From: F23-B02 sp963633225
GTDB taxonomy: Bacteria > Bacillota > Clostridia > Oscillospirales > Oscillospiraceae
NCBI GenBank assembly: GCA_963633225.1
Contig: CAVGXR010000031.1
Span: forward strand, 1 to 45,801
Length of the DNA stretch: 45,801 nucleotides
Reading direction: 5' to 3'
Made by a program: the position numbers and the translations under genes. The notes beneath the pieces were generated by a model. It was given only the letters and a program-made list of their open reading frames with translations, had not been told where the DNA came from and made no database searches. The stretch's first letter is position 1; each line of letters begins with the position of its first letter. Shown piece after piece: positions 7,336 through 14,950 of this stretch.

Positions 7336-8106
7336 TTACCCTCGGCTGCTGCGCTGGCGCAGTACTTCATACATAATAACTGAGGCGGCTGCGGAGGCGT
7401 TGAGCGAATTTATCTTTCCGGCCATCGGGATGCTGACTATGAAATCACAGCTTTCCCGAACGAGCCTGCCCATGCCGTCGCCCTCCGAGCCGATGACAAT
7501 TGCGCAGGAGCCGGTGAAGTCGGTGCTCCACAGCTCGCTGCTGCCTCCGGCTGCCGCACCGTAGACCCATACGCCCTTATCCTTCAGCTCCCTGAGAACA
7601 GATGGGATGTTCGGAACGCGGGCTATCTTCATGTGCTCGGCAGCGCCTGCCGAGGCCTTTCCCACTATGGCCGTCAGACCTGCGCTGCGGCGCTTGGGAA
7701 TGATAACGCCGTGCGCACCGGCACACTCCGCGCTGCGGATTATCGCGCCGAGATTTCTCGGATCGCTCACCTCGTCGCAGACGATTATAAACGGCTGCTC
7801 GCCGCGCTCGTCTGCAAGCGCAAGGATATCGGAAACCTCGCAGTATTCGTTTACGCCTACGAGAGCTACAACGCCCTGATGCACCTTCGTAACCGACATG
7901 CTGTCAAGCTTGCGGCGGTCGGCATCCACAACGACTATGCCGGCCTCGCGTGCCTTGGACGCTATATGGCCGAGGGTCTTGTCCGTCTCGCCCTTGGCGA
8001 TGAATATCTTATCTATGCTGCGCCCGACGCGCAGCGCCTCAATAACGGCATTTCTGCCCTCTATTATATCGTTTTTAATTTCGAAATTATTTTCTCTGTT
8101 CTGCAT
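7336..8106 (-). CDS. rlmB: 23S rRNA (guanosine-2'-O-)-methyltransferase RlmB, SpoU family
   Basis: A cytosolic SAM-dependent methyltransferase that modifies the 2'-OH of a guanosine in the peptidyl-transferase region of 23S rRNA. An N-terminal substrate-binding domain (EGRNAVIEALRVGRSIDKIF) precedes the SPOUT knot with its three motifs: NLGAIIRSAECAGAHGVI, IVIGSEGDGMG and IPMAGKINSLNASAAASV. I prefer the ATG at 8106, which has AGGTG 5 nt upstream; the in-frame ATG at 8124 has no ribosome binding site and lies only about 9 nt from the predicted transcript start. It is the first gene of a two-gene unit with the pseudo-ATPase. TrmH-type tRNA methylation is the less likely alternative. Confidence 0.9.
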   Translation of the reverse strand: MQNRENNFEIKNDIIEGRNAVIEALRVGRSIDKIFIAKGETDKTLGHIASKAREAGIVVVDADRRKLDSMSVTKVHQGVVALVGVNEYCEVSDILALADERGEQPFIIVCDEVSDPRNLGAIIRSAECAGAHGVIIPKRRSAGLTAIVGKASAGAAEHMKIARVPNIPSVLRELKDKGVWVYGAAAGGSSELWSTDFTGSCAIVIGSEGDGMGRLVRESCDFIVSIPMAGKINSLNASAAASVIMYEVLRQRSSRG

Positions 8107-8139
8107 GTTTTCACCTATGCTCATAATAATTCAAAATAC

Positions 8140-8168
8140 ATTCTAACATATCCTTGTAAAAGTTTAAA
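8140..8168 (-). promoter_or_regulatory. Promoter of the rlmB unit
   Basis: Minus strand: TTTAAA (8168-8163), 17 bp, TAGAAT (8145-8140) with an extended -10 TG. It is back to back with the plus-strand promoter at 8179-8208. Confidence 0.6.
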
Positions 8169-8178
8169 GGAAAAGTTT

Positions 8179-8208
8179 TTGACACGACAATTTTTTTGTG
8201 GACATTAT
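8179..8208 (+). promoter_or_regulatory. Promoter of the rhomboid-like gene
   Basis: A perfect -35 TTGACA (8179-8184), 18 bp, and a moderate -10 CATTAT (8203-8208). Confidence 0.55.
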
Positions 8209-8275
8209 CGCGGTTTGGTTGTAAGATGCACTATAGATTATTATGTATAACTATGCCCTGCGAAAGGAAAGCAAA

Positions 8276-9121
8276 ATGAAAAAACTCAACAAAAAGATCG
8301 ACATGTTCTGCTACAGGCATCCGAGATTCGGCATACCCAACCTTATGCTGTACATTGTCGTTGTAAGTCTTGCTGTCTGGCTCCTGAGCATCATGGACAG
8401 CAGCCGCACGCTTTTAAGCTACTTCGCATTCTCGCCCGCGCTCATATTAAAGGGTCAGGTGTGGCGGCTTGTAACGTTTATGTTCATACCGCAGGATCTG
8501 AGCATGTGGGCTCTGCTGTTCTTTTATTTTTATTACTGGATCGGCAGCACACTTGAGCGCGAGTGGGGTACGGCGAGGTTTAATATCTTCATCTTCTCCG
8601 GCGTTATACTGACCATTATCTACGGTATGCTGATCTATCTCATCACCGGCCAGTCGGCCTCGATAGGAACATATTACATCTATCTGTCGATGTTCTTCTC
8701 CTTTGCAACGCTCTTTCCGAACACGCAGGTGCTGTTCATGTTCATAATCCCCATGAAGATAAAATGGCTTGCATATGTAAACGCGGCGTTCTTTATTTTT
8801 GAGATGCTGGCAACGAAGTTCCCGTATAATCTCCTGCCGCTTATCGCAATGCTCAACTATCTCATTTTCTTCGGCTCTGACCTCATATCGACCCTGTCCT
8901 CCGGCAGAACGCACTACCGACAGACGACGGTAAACTTCAACCGCGAAAAGCAGAAAATGAAATATGAGCAGCGCCAGAAGGATTATAACTACAAGTGCTG
9001 TGTCTGCGGCAGGACCGACAGGGATTTTCCGAACCTTGAGTTCCGCTACTGCTCCAAATGCGCAGGCTATCACTGCTTCTGTCAGGATCATATAAACAAC
9101 CACGTTCATTTTACGGAATAA
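8276..9121 (+). CDS. Rhomboid-like membrane protein without catalytic Ser/His, C-terminal zinc-binding tail
   Basis: A protein of 281 residues. The start at 8276 has GAAAGGA upstream; a longer in-frame start at 8243 has no site. Residues about 20-200 hold six hydrophobic segments and rhomboid landmarks: WRLVTFMF in the first loop, LEREWGTARFNIF, and FIIPMKIKWLA. The expected GxSG of the protease is replaced by GQSASIGTYY (125-134). The expected His in the last segment is absent (AMLNYLIFFG, 191-200). It is therefore probably an inactive rhomboid. The soluble tail carries CCVC (241-244), CSKC (259-262) and HCFCQDHINNHVH, a likely zinc-binding cluster. It is the first gene of a unit with the propeller protein, whose start lies 9 nt beyond the stop. 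Function is unknown. Confidence 0.75.
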   Translation: MKKLNKKIDMFCYRHPRFGIPNLMLYIVVVSLAVWLLSIMDSSRTLLSYFAFSPALILKGQVWRLVTFMFIPQDLSMWALLFFYFYYWIGSTLEREWGTARFNIFIFSGVILTIIYGMLIYLITGQSASIGTYYIYLSMFFSFATLFPNTQVLFMFIIPMKIKWLAYVNAAFFIFEMLATKFPYNLLPLIAMLNYLIFFGSDLISTLSSGRTHYRQTTVNFNREKQKMKYEQRQKDYNYKCCVCGRTDRDFPNLEFRYCSKCAGYHCFCQDHINNHVHFTE

Positions 9122-9130
9122 GGATACGGG

Positions 9131-10867
9131 GTGGATAAGGATATGGATAAGAATAAAAAGACCACTGCCGGAACGATCGCAGGAGCGGTCATACTCGTGC
9201 TGCTTCTGGCGGTACTGGTGTTTGTAGTCATGCGCGGCGTTGCGGCGAACAAATCGCTCGGCGAGGCAAAGGAAAGCCCCATTGTCACGGCTGCTCCCAC
9301 GCCCACGCCGACTCCCGAGCCTACGCCGACCCCAGTTGGACTTGCAAACTTTAAGCCCCATTCGGTTGACGGCACCGAGCCCGAGCGCCTCATTTCGAGC
9401 ACGGCCATTATGGTAGACGGCGAGATCGTCGAGGAGTACGAGAGCGATTACGAGATAAACTTCGACCTGCCGGAGAAATACACCGAGCTCGAGGGCGTTG
9501 TGACCTTCCGCGGCGATAACTACCGCACGGGAGCGGCCTACGGCACGGCCACTGTAAGCGAAAAGAAGCTCACAAAGCTCTGGACGCAGTCAACAAGCGG
9601 CCTGAGCGATACCGACGGGACCTACTGGTCCGGCAGCGGCTGGACGGGTCAGCCCCTTATCGTCAAGTGGCCGGAGGCCACGCGAAAGAACATGAGCGCA
9701 ATGTACGACTGGGCGAGAGAGAAGGAAGACCTCGTCGAGGTAATATACGCTACGCTCGACGGTCATGTTTATTTCTATGAGCTCACGACTGGCGAGTACA
9801 CTCGTGAGCCGCTCAACCTCGGCTTTAACTACAAGGGCGCGGGAGCGCTCGACCCGCGTGGCTATCCGATACTCTATGTCGGCTCCGGCGTTGACAGCAT
9901 AAACGGAAAATCCCGCGTCAAGGTCGTCAACCTCATCGACAACAGCGTCATGTTCGAGTTTGGACAGAACGAGACCTTTGCCAACCGCGGCTGGCATATG
10001 TTTGACTCCTCGCCTCTGGTGAGCGCCGACACCGACCAGCTCATCTATCCGGGCGAGAACGGCATACTTTACATCATCCACCTGAACACCAAGTACAATG
10101 AGCAGACGGGTGAGCTGTCCGTCGATCCTGACAACATAGTCAAGTGGAAGTATAACGGCACGCGCACCGGCAGCCAGTACTGGCTCGGCGTAGAGTCCTC
10201 GGCTGCGATAATCAATAACTATGCCTTCCTTGCCGATAACGGCGGCAACCTCATGTGCCTTGACCTCAATACGCTCAAGCTCGTGTGGGTGCAGGATGTT
10301 CTTGATGACACGAACTGCTCGCCGGTCGTTGATATAGAGGACGGGCATCCCTACATCTACATAAGCACCTCCTTCCATTACGGCTGGCGCTCATATTCAA
10401 CGGCGGAGGTACCAATATTCAAGATCGATGCCGAGACCGGCGAGATAATCTGGCGCACGGACTACACCTGCTATACCGTGCAGGATCTTTCCGGCGGCGT
10501 TCAGGGCACTATCGCTGTCGGCAAGAACAAGCTCTCGGACATGATCTTCGTTCCCGTTGCGCGCACTCCGGGCGCAAGCTCCGGCACGCTCGTTGCGCTT
10601 AAAAAGGACACGGGCGAAAAGGTCTGGGAGAAGGAAACGTCAATGTACAGCTGGAGCTCACCCGTAGATTTCTACGATTCCGACGGCAACGGCTATCTGC
10701 TCTACTGCAACTCCGGCTTCAACATGTACCTGATCGACGGAAAAACGGGCGAGGAGCTCGACTATATGAACCTCGGCGGAAATATCGAGGCTTCGCCGGC
10801 AATGTACGGCAATTATGCCGTCATCGGCACACGCGCCATGCGCACATACTGCATAAAGGTAAGCTGA
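9131..10867 (+). CDS. Membrane-anchored PQQ-like beta-propeller protein
   Basis: A protein of 578 residues with a short cytoplasmic N-terminus, one membrane segment (about 12-36, AGTIAGAVILVLLLAVLVFVV), a TPTPTPEPTPTP linker typical of Gram-positive extracellular proteins, and a large outer domain. That domain has repeated propeller blades of PQQ type, for example LDGHVYFYELTTGEYTREP, NGILYIIHLN, GGNLMCLDLNTLKLVWVQD, TLVALKKDTGEKVWEKE and GFNMYLIDGKTGEELDY. The fold most often serves as a protein-binding scaffold; nothing shows a bound quinone. The start is taken as GTG at 9131, with AAGGA 6 nt upstream overlapping the previous stop; ATG at 9143 is the alternative. Its outer domain opens with VVTFRGDNYRTG, which resembles the FRGSDTN near the start of the SLH protein at 37761. 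Confidence 0.8.
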   Translation: MDKDMDKNKKTTAGTIAGAVILVLLLAVLVFVVMRGVAANKSLGEAKESPIVTAAPTPTPTPEPTPTPVGLANFKPHSVDGTEPERLISSTAIMVDGEIVEEYESDYEINFDLPEKYTELEGVVTFRGDNYRTGAAYGTATVSEKKLTKLWTQSTSGLSDTDGTYWSGSGWTGQPLIVKWPEATRKNMSAMYDWAREKEDLVEVIYATLDGHVYFYELTTGEYTREPLNLGFNYKGAGALDPRGYPILYVGSGVDSINGKSRVKVVNLIDNSVMFEFGQNETFANRGWHMFDSSPLVSADTDQLIYPGENGILYIIHLNTKYNEQTGELSVDPDNIVKWKYNGTRTGSQYWLGVESSAAIINNYAFLADNGGNLMCLDLNTLKLVWVQDVLDDTNCSPVVDIEDGHPYIYISTSFHYGWRSYSTAEVPIFKIDAETGEIIWRTDYTCYTVQDLSGGVQGTIAVGKNKLSDMIFVPVARTPGASSGTLVALKKDTGEKVWEKETSMYSWSSPVDFYDSDGNGYLLYCNSGFNMYLIDGKTGEELDYMNLGGNIEASPAMYGNYAVIGTRAMRTYCIKVS

Positions 10868-10898
10868 TAAAAAGATATATAAGGGAAGGGAAAAAACA

Positions 10899-11642
10899 AT
10901 GAAATACGCAATATTCTACTTCAGTCCGTGCGGCGGCACGAAGTCCGTTGCGGACATCTTCAGCAGGGAGCTTGGCGACGCTCCCATGCAGGAGCTGACC
11001 ACCCCGAGCATGAACACGGCGATAGACCATGATACGCTCACATTCTTCTTCATCCCCGTCTACGGCGGCAGGATACCCAAGCCCATGTATGACCGCATGA
11101 AGATCATAAGCGGCGATAACACGCCCTGCGTACCCGTCGCCGTTTTCGGCAACCGCGCTGTGGATGATGCTCTGCTCGAGATGAGCGAGCTTGCCGCAAA
11201 GTGCGGCTTTGTGACCGTCGCGGGCTGCGAGATAGTAGCTCCGCATTCGATCGACCCGCAGTTCGGCGCAGGCCGTCCTGACGCAGCCGACAGGGCCAAG
11301 ATACATGAGTTTATTGAAAAGCTCAAGGCAATGGACAGCTTCAGCCCGGTCAAAATGCCGGGCGATCCGAACTACGCAAAGAAAAAGAGCGTACCGCTGC
11401 CGCTGTACCCTGCTGCGACCAAGGAATGCACCGGCTGCGGCATCTGCGAAAAATACTGTCCGGCAAACGCAATAAAGGGAAAGCACATGACCACAAATCC
11501 CCTCAAGTGCATAAGCTGCATGAGATGTGTCGCCATGTGCTCGACCGAGTCGCGCAGGGTTCCGGCTCCCATGCGACTGACGGCTCACCTTACGCTCAAG
11601 AAGCTCTGCTCAGAGCGCAAGGAGGATAAGTTCTACATCTGA
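10899..11642 (+). CDS. EFR1-type flavodoxin-ferredoxin protein
   Basis: A cytosolic protein of 247 residues that probably carries electrons. The N-terminus (MKYAIFYFSPCGGTKSVADIF) is a flavodoxin-like FMN-binding domain. The C-terminus has two 4Fe-4S motifs, CTGCGICEKYCP (from about residue 177) and CISCMRCVAMC. This order, flavodoxin then ferredoxin, is that of the EFR1 family. Partners and physiological role are not known from the sequence. It follows the propeller gene by 31 nt with GGGAAGGG as ribosome binding site. No terminator follows, but a separate promoter begins just downstream, so it is the end of the 8276-11642 unit. Confidence 0.88.
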   Translation: MKYAIFYFSPCGGTKSVADIFSRELGDAPMQELTTPSMNTAIDHDTLTFFFIPVYGGRIPKPMYDRMKIISGDNTPCVPVAVFGNRAVDDALLEMSELAAKCGFVTVAGCEIVAPHSIDPQFGAGRPDAADRAKIHEFIEKLKAMDSFSPVKMPGDPNYAKKKSVPLPLYPAATKECTGCGICEKYCPANAIKGKHMTTNPLKCISCMRCVAMCSTESRRVPAPMRLTAHLTLKKLCSERKEDKFYI

Positions 11643-11670
11643 AAATTGCAAAATTTCTGACAATTTAATA

Positions 11671-11700
11671 TTGTGTTAATACCTATTTGTATGATATAAT
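11671..11700 (+). promoter_or_regulatory. Promoter of the FAD oxidoreductase/hypA unit
   Basis: TTGTGT (11671-11676), 18 bp, TATAAT (11695-11700). The leader that follows contains tandem AATAAGG heptamers. Confidence 0.6.
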
Positions 11701-11727
11701 GTTAATTGACGGTAAAGACCTGACTGA

Positions 11728-11761
11728 AATAAGGAATAAGGAATAAGGTACAGGAATAAGG
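11728..11761 (+). repeat. AATAAGG heptamer repeats in the leader
   Basis: Three perfect tandem copies of AATAAGG (11728-11748) and a fourth at 11755-11761, right before the ribosome binding site AAGGAGG-like GGAAGGAG. Each copy contains a weak Shine-Dalgarno-like AAGG. Confidence 0.6.
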
Positions 11762-11772
11762 AAGGAGCAAAT

Positions 11773-14502
11773 ATGGCAAGAGAAAAAATAGCGGCTCTCG
11801 GTAAGAAGATAACCGACCGCGTGCCGCAGAAGCTCGGACTTGAGAAGATCACCGAGACAGACCCCGAATACTACGGCCTTGAATGCGTTATTACCGACGA
11901 GGAGGCCGACATTGCGCTGGCAATGGATGTCCGCAAGCCCACCACTCCCGAAAAGCTCGCAGCAAAAATGGACAAGCCAGTCGAATACCTCCGTAAGAAC
12001 ATGGATGTAATGTCCGATAAGGGCTTGCTGGAGTATAACTACGACACCCCCGACGGCAGCCGTCAGTACGTTCTGCCCATCTTCGTTCCGGGCTCTGCCG
12101 AGCTCATGAACATGAATCTCGAGCAGGTCGAGAAGTACCCACAGATAGCAAAGTTCTTCGAACGTATGGCGTTCCTGCCGCTGACGAAGATCACTCCGCT
12201 CGTGCCTCCCGGAGGCAACGGCATCGGTATGCACGTTATCCCCGTCGAAAAGGCGATACCCGCAACGAACGAGTCTGTCAGCATCGAGCATATCTCCCAC
12301 TGGCTCAAGAAGTACGAGGGCCAGCTCGGTGTCGGCTACTGCTCCTGCCGCAATGCAATGCGCATCATGGGCGAGGGCTGCGGCGAGATGCAGGAGGAGC
12401 TGTGCATAGCGGTCGGAACCTTTGCAAGATACTGCGTTGAGACCGGCAAGGGCCGCCCCATAACCTATGAAGAGGCCATGCGCATACTCAAGCGCGCCGA
12501 GGAAAATGGCTATGTCCATCAGATAACCAATATCGACGGCGAAAACAAGATCTTTGCCATCTGCAACTGTGCGCTCGGCTCCTGCTTTGCTCTGCGCACC
12601 TCTCAGCTTTTCAACACTCCCAATATGTCCGCCTCGGCCTACCGTGCGCATGTCGATAAGGAAAAGTGCGTGGCCTGCGGCAAGTGCGCCGAGGTCTGTC
12701 CCGCAGGCGCTGCCAAGCTCGGTCAGAAGCTCTGCACCAAGGACGGCCCCGTTGTGTATCCCAAGCAGCCCCTGCCCGATGACAATCACTGGGGCGAGCA
12801 TATGTGGGATCCCGATTACAAGAACAATAACCAGAAAAACTGCCATGAGAGCGGCACCGCTCCCTGTAAGGCCGCCTGCCCCGCGCATATCGCCGTTCAG
12901 GGCTATATCAAGATGGCCGCACAGGGCAGATATCTCGACGCTCTCAAGCTCATAAAGCAGGATAACCCGTTCCCCGCAGTCTGCGGCAGTATCTGCAACC
13001 GCCGCTGTGAGGATGCCTGCACCCGCGGCCAGCTCGACCGTGCGGTAGCCATCGACGAGATCAAGAAGTTCATCGCCGAGAAGGAGCTGAGCGAAAAGAC
13101 CCGCTACATCCCCGAAAAGCGCCGTCATAAGACTCCCGACACCGATTATGTCGAGAAGATAGCTATCATCGGTGCCGGCCCTGCCGGTATGAGCTGCGCC
13201 TACTATCTGGCCGAAATGGGCTATGCAAACGTCACCGTTTTCGACCGCAACCCGATACCCGGCGGTATGCTGACCCTCGGCATCCCGACCTTCCGACTCG
13301 AGCGCAAGGTCATTAACGCCGAGATCGACGTTCTCAAGAAGATGGGCGTAAAGTTCAAGTGCGGCGTTGAGGTCGGCAAGGATATCACCATACAGCAGCT
13401 GCGCGAGCAGGGCTACAAGGGCTTTTTCGTCGCCATCGGCGCACAGAAGATGGCAAAGCTCGGCGTTCCGGGCGAGGAGCTCAAGGGCGTGTACGGCGGC
13501 GTTGATTTCCTGCGCGAGGTCAATCTCGGCAACAAGGTCGAGCTCGGCAAGAAGGTCGCTGTTGTCGGCGGCGGCAACGTTGCAATGGATGTCGTCCGCA
13601 CGGCTGTCCGCCTCGGCGCGGAGGAGACCTACATAGTCTACCGCCGTTCCGAAAACGAGATGCCCGCAGACAAGGAAGAGGTCGCCGAGGCAATGGCCGA
13701 GGGCGTTAAGTTCTGCTATCTCAATGCACCTGTCGAGATCACCGGCACGGCAGCCGGAAAGGTCAATGGCCTGAAGGTCGAGATCATGGAGCTCGGCGAG
13801 CCCGACGAGAAGGGGCTGAGAAAGCCCGTCGGAACCGGCAAGTTCAAGACCATCAAGGTCAACACCGTCATCGCCGCGATCGGCCAGACCGTTGACTGGG
13901 GCACGCTTGATGTCGGCGAGCTCAAGACCGCCAAAAAGGGCACGGCAGTTGCAGACCCCGTGACCCTCCAGACCGCACAGAGCGATATCTTCGTCGGCGG
14001 CGACTGCTACACGGGCCCGAAGTTTGCCATCGACGCAATTGCGGCAGGCCGCGAGGGTGCGATCAGCCTGCACCGCTATGTCCATGAGGGACAGAGCCTG
14101 ACCCTTGCCCGCAATCCGCGTGATTTCTACGAGCTGGACAAGGACAATGTCGTCATTGACATCAACTGCTTTGATGCGCCTGTTCGTCAGGAGGTCAAGC
14201 ACGATCCGCGCAAGGCCAAGACCATGAAGAACGACCGCATCACCTTCACCGAGGACGAGGTCAAGGCTGAGGCCAGCCGCTGCCTGGGCTGCGGCGTGTC
14301 GGTAGTCGATCAGAACAAGTGCATCGGCTGCGGCCTGTGCACCACCCGCTGCGAGTTCGACGCGATCCACCTGCACCGCGATCACCCCGAGGCGAGCAAA
14401 ATGGTCAACACCGATGACAAGTACCTGCCTCTGGCGGTATACGCGGCAAAGCGCGGCGTGAAGATCAAGATCAAGGATCTCAAGGAGAAACTTGCAAAGT
14501 AA
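11773..14502 (+). CDS. Large Fe-S/FAD pyridine-nucleotide oxidoreductase (GltD-like core with extra clusters)
   Basis: A cytosolic protein of 909 residues. Residues 1-290 form an N-terminal region with a helix-turn-helix-like stretch and cysteines CSCRN (about 191) and CGEMQEELC. A first ferredoxin motif CVACGKCAEVCP is near 299. A GltD-type dicluster domain follows (CKAACP, CGSICNRRCEDAC). The FAD site GAGPAG is near 467 and the NAD(P) site GGGNVAMD near 599. A C-terminal ferredoxin has CLGCG (837) and CIGCGLCTTRC (850). The core is that of glutamate-synthase small subunit, NfnB and SudA proteins. The extra clusters suggest electron transfer between NAD(P)H and ferredoxin or a partner enzyme, but the substrate is unknown. 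It is probably not glutamate synthase, since no gltB is near. It is followed 21 nt later by hypA. Confidence 0.85.
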   Translation: MAREKIAALGKKITDRVPQKLGLEKITETDPEYYGLECVITDEEADIALAMDVRKPTTPEKLAAKMDKPVEYLRKNMDVMSDKGLLEYNYDTPDGSRQYVLPIFVPGSAELMNMNLEQVEKYPQIAKFFERMAFLPLTKITPLVPPGGNGIGMHVIPVEKAIPATNESVSIEHISHWLKKYEGQLGVGYCSCRNAMRIMGEGCGEMQEELCIAVGTFARYCVETGKGRPITYEEAMRILKRAEENGYVHQITNIDGENKIFAICNCALGSCFALRTSQLFNTPNMSASAYRAHVDKEKCVACGKCAEVCPAGAAKLGQKLCTKDGPVVYPKQPLPDDNHWGEHMWDPDYKNNNQKNCHESGTAPCKAACPAHIAVQGYIKMAAQGRYLDALKLIKQDNPFPAVCGSICNRRCEDACTRGQLDRAVAIDEIKKFIAEKELSEKTRYIPEKRRHKTPDTDYVEKIAIIGAGPAGMSCAYYLAEMGYANVTVFDRNPIPGGMLTLGIPTFRLERKVINAEIDVLKKMGVKFKCGVEVGKDITIQQLREQGYKGFFVAIGAQKMAKLGVPGEELKGVYGGVDFLREVNLGNKVELGKKVAVVGGGNVAMDVVRTAVRLGAEETYIVYRRSENEMPADKEEVAEAMAEGVKFCYLNAPVEITGTAAGKVNGLKVEIMELGEPDEKGLRKPVGTGKFKTIKVNTVIAAIGQTVDWGTLDVGELKTAKKGTAVADPVTLQTAQSDIFVGGDCYTGPKFAIDAIAAGREGAISLHRYVHEGQSLTLARNPRDFYELDKDNVVIDINCFDAPVRQEVKHDPRKAKTMKNDRITFTEDEVKAEASRCLGCGVSVVDQNKCIGCGLCTTRCEFDAIHLHRDHPEASKMVNTDDKYLPLAVYAAKRGVKIKIKDLKEKLAK

Positions 14503-14523
14503 GCACATCGGAGGAAGCATCCC

Positions 14524-14868
14524 ATGCATGAGCTTGGAACCGTATTTTACGTAATAAAGGAAGTTGAGAAGCTCTGCGACGAGAACAGCCTCACGAAGGT
14601 CGGAAGCGTTACGCTTCAGATAGGCGAGGTAAGCGGCATAATACCGGAATATATCGTCGATTGCTGGAACTGGGCTGTAAAGGAGTCCAAATACATGAAG
14701 GAGGCCGAGCTCAAGGTCGAAAAGCTTGAGGCCGTGACCTTCTGCGAGGACTGTAAGCAGACCTATCCTACGGTGAAATACGCAAAGGTGTGTCCGTATT
14801 GCCAGAGCGAGAATACATATCTCGTCACCGGCAACGAATACATAATAAAAGAGATCGAAGCAATGTAA
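14524..14868 (+). CDS. hypA: Hydrogenase nickel-insertion protein HypA
   Basis: A small cytosolic metallochaperone of 114 residues that delivers Ni(II) to NiFe hydrogenase (and in some bacteria urease). The N-terminal MHE nickel motif is intact, which also fixes the start; GGAGGAAG precedes it. The zinc-binding pairs are CEDC (74-77) and CPYC (90-93). Length is normal. No hypB-F or hydrogenase gene lies in the window, so the partner is elsewhere or the protein serves another nickel enzyme. It is co-transcribed with the FAD oxidoreductase and closed by a terminator. Confidence 0.92.
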   Translation: MHELGTVFYVIKEVEKLCDENSLTKVGSVTLQIGEVSGIIPEYIVDCWNWAVKESKYMKEAELKVEKLEAVTFCEDCKQTYPTVKYAKVCPYCQSENTYLVTGNEYIIKEIEAM

Positions 14869-14882
14869 ATGTAAAAAGTAAA

Positions 14883-14913
14883 CCCTCCCGTTCGCATGAA
14901 CGGGAGGGCTTTT
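14883..14913. terminator. Bidirectional terminator between hypA and cysS
   Basis: An 11-bp stem, CCCTCCCGTTC / GAACGGGAGGG, with the loop GCAT and CTTTT on the plus strand. It separates two convergent genes. Confidence 0.85.
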
Positions 14914-14950
14914 GACATTTATTTCAGAGTTGAACCGCTGCCGGCTTTGC

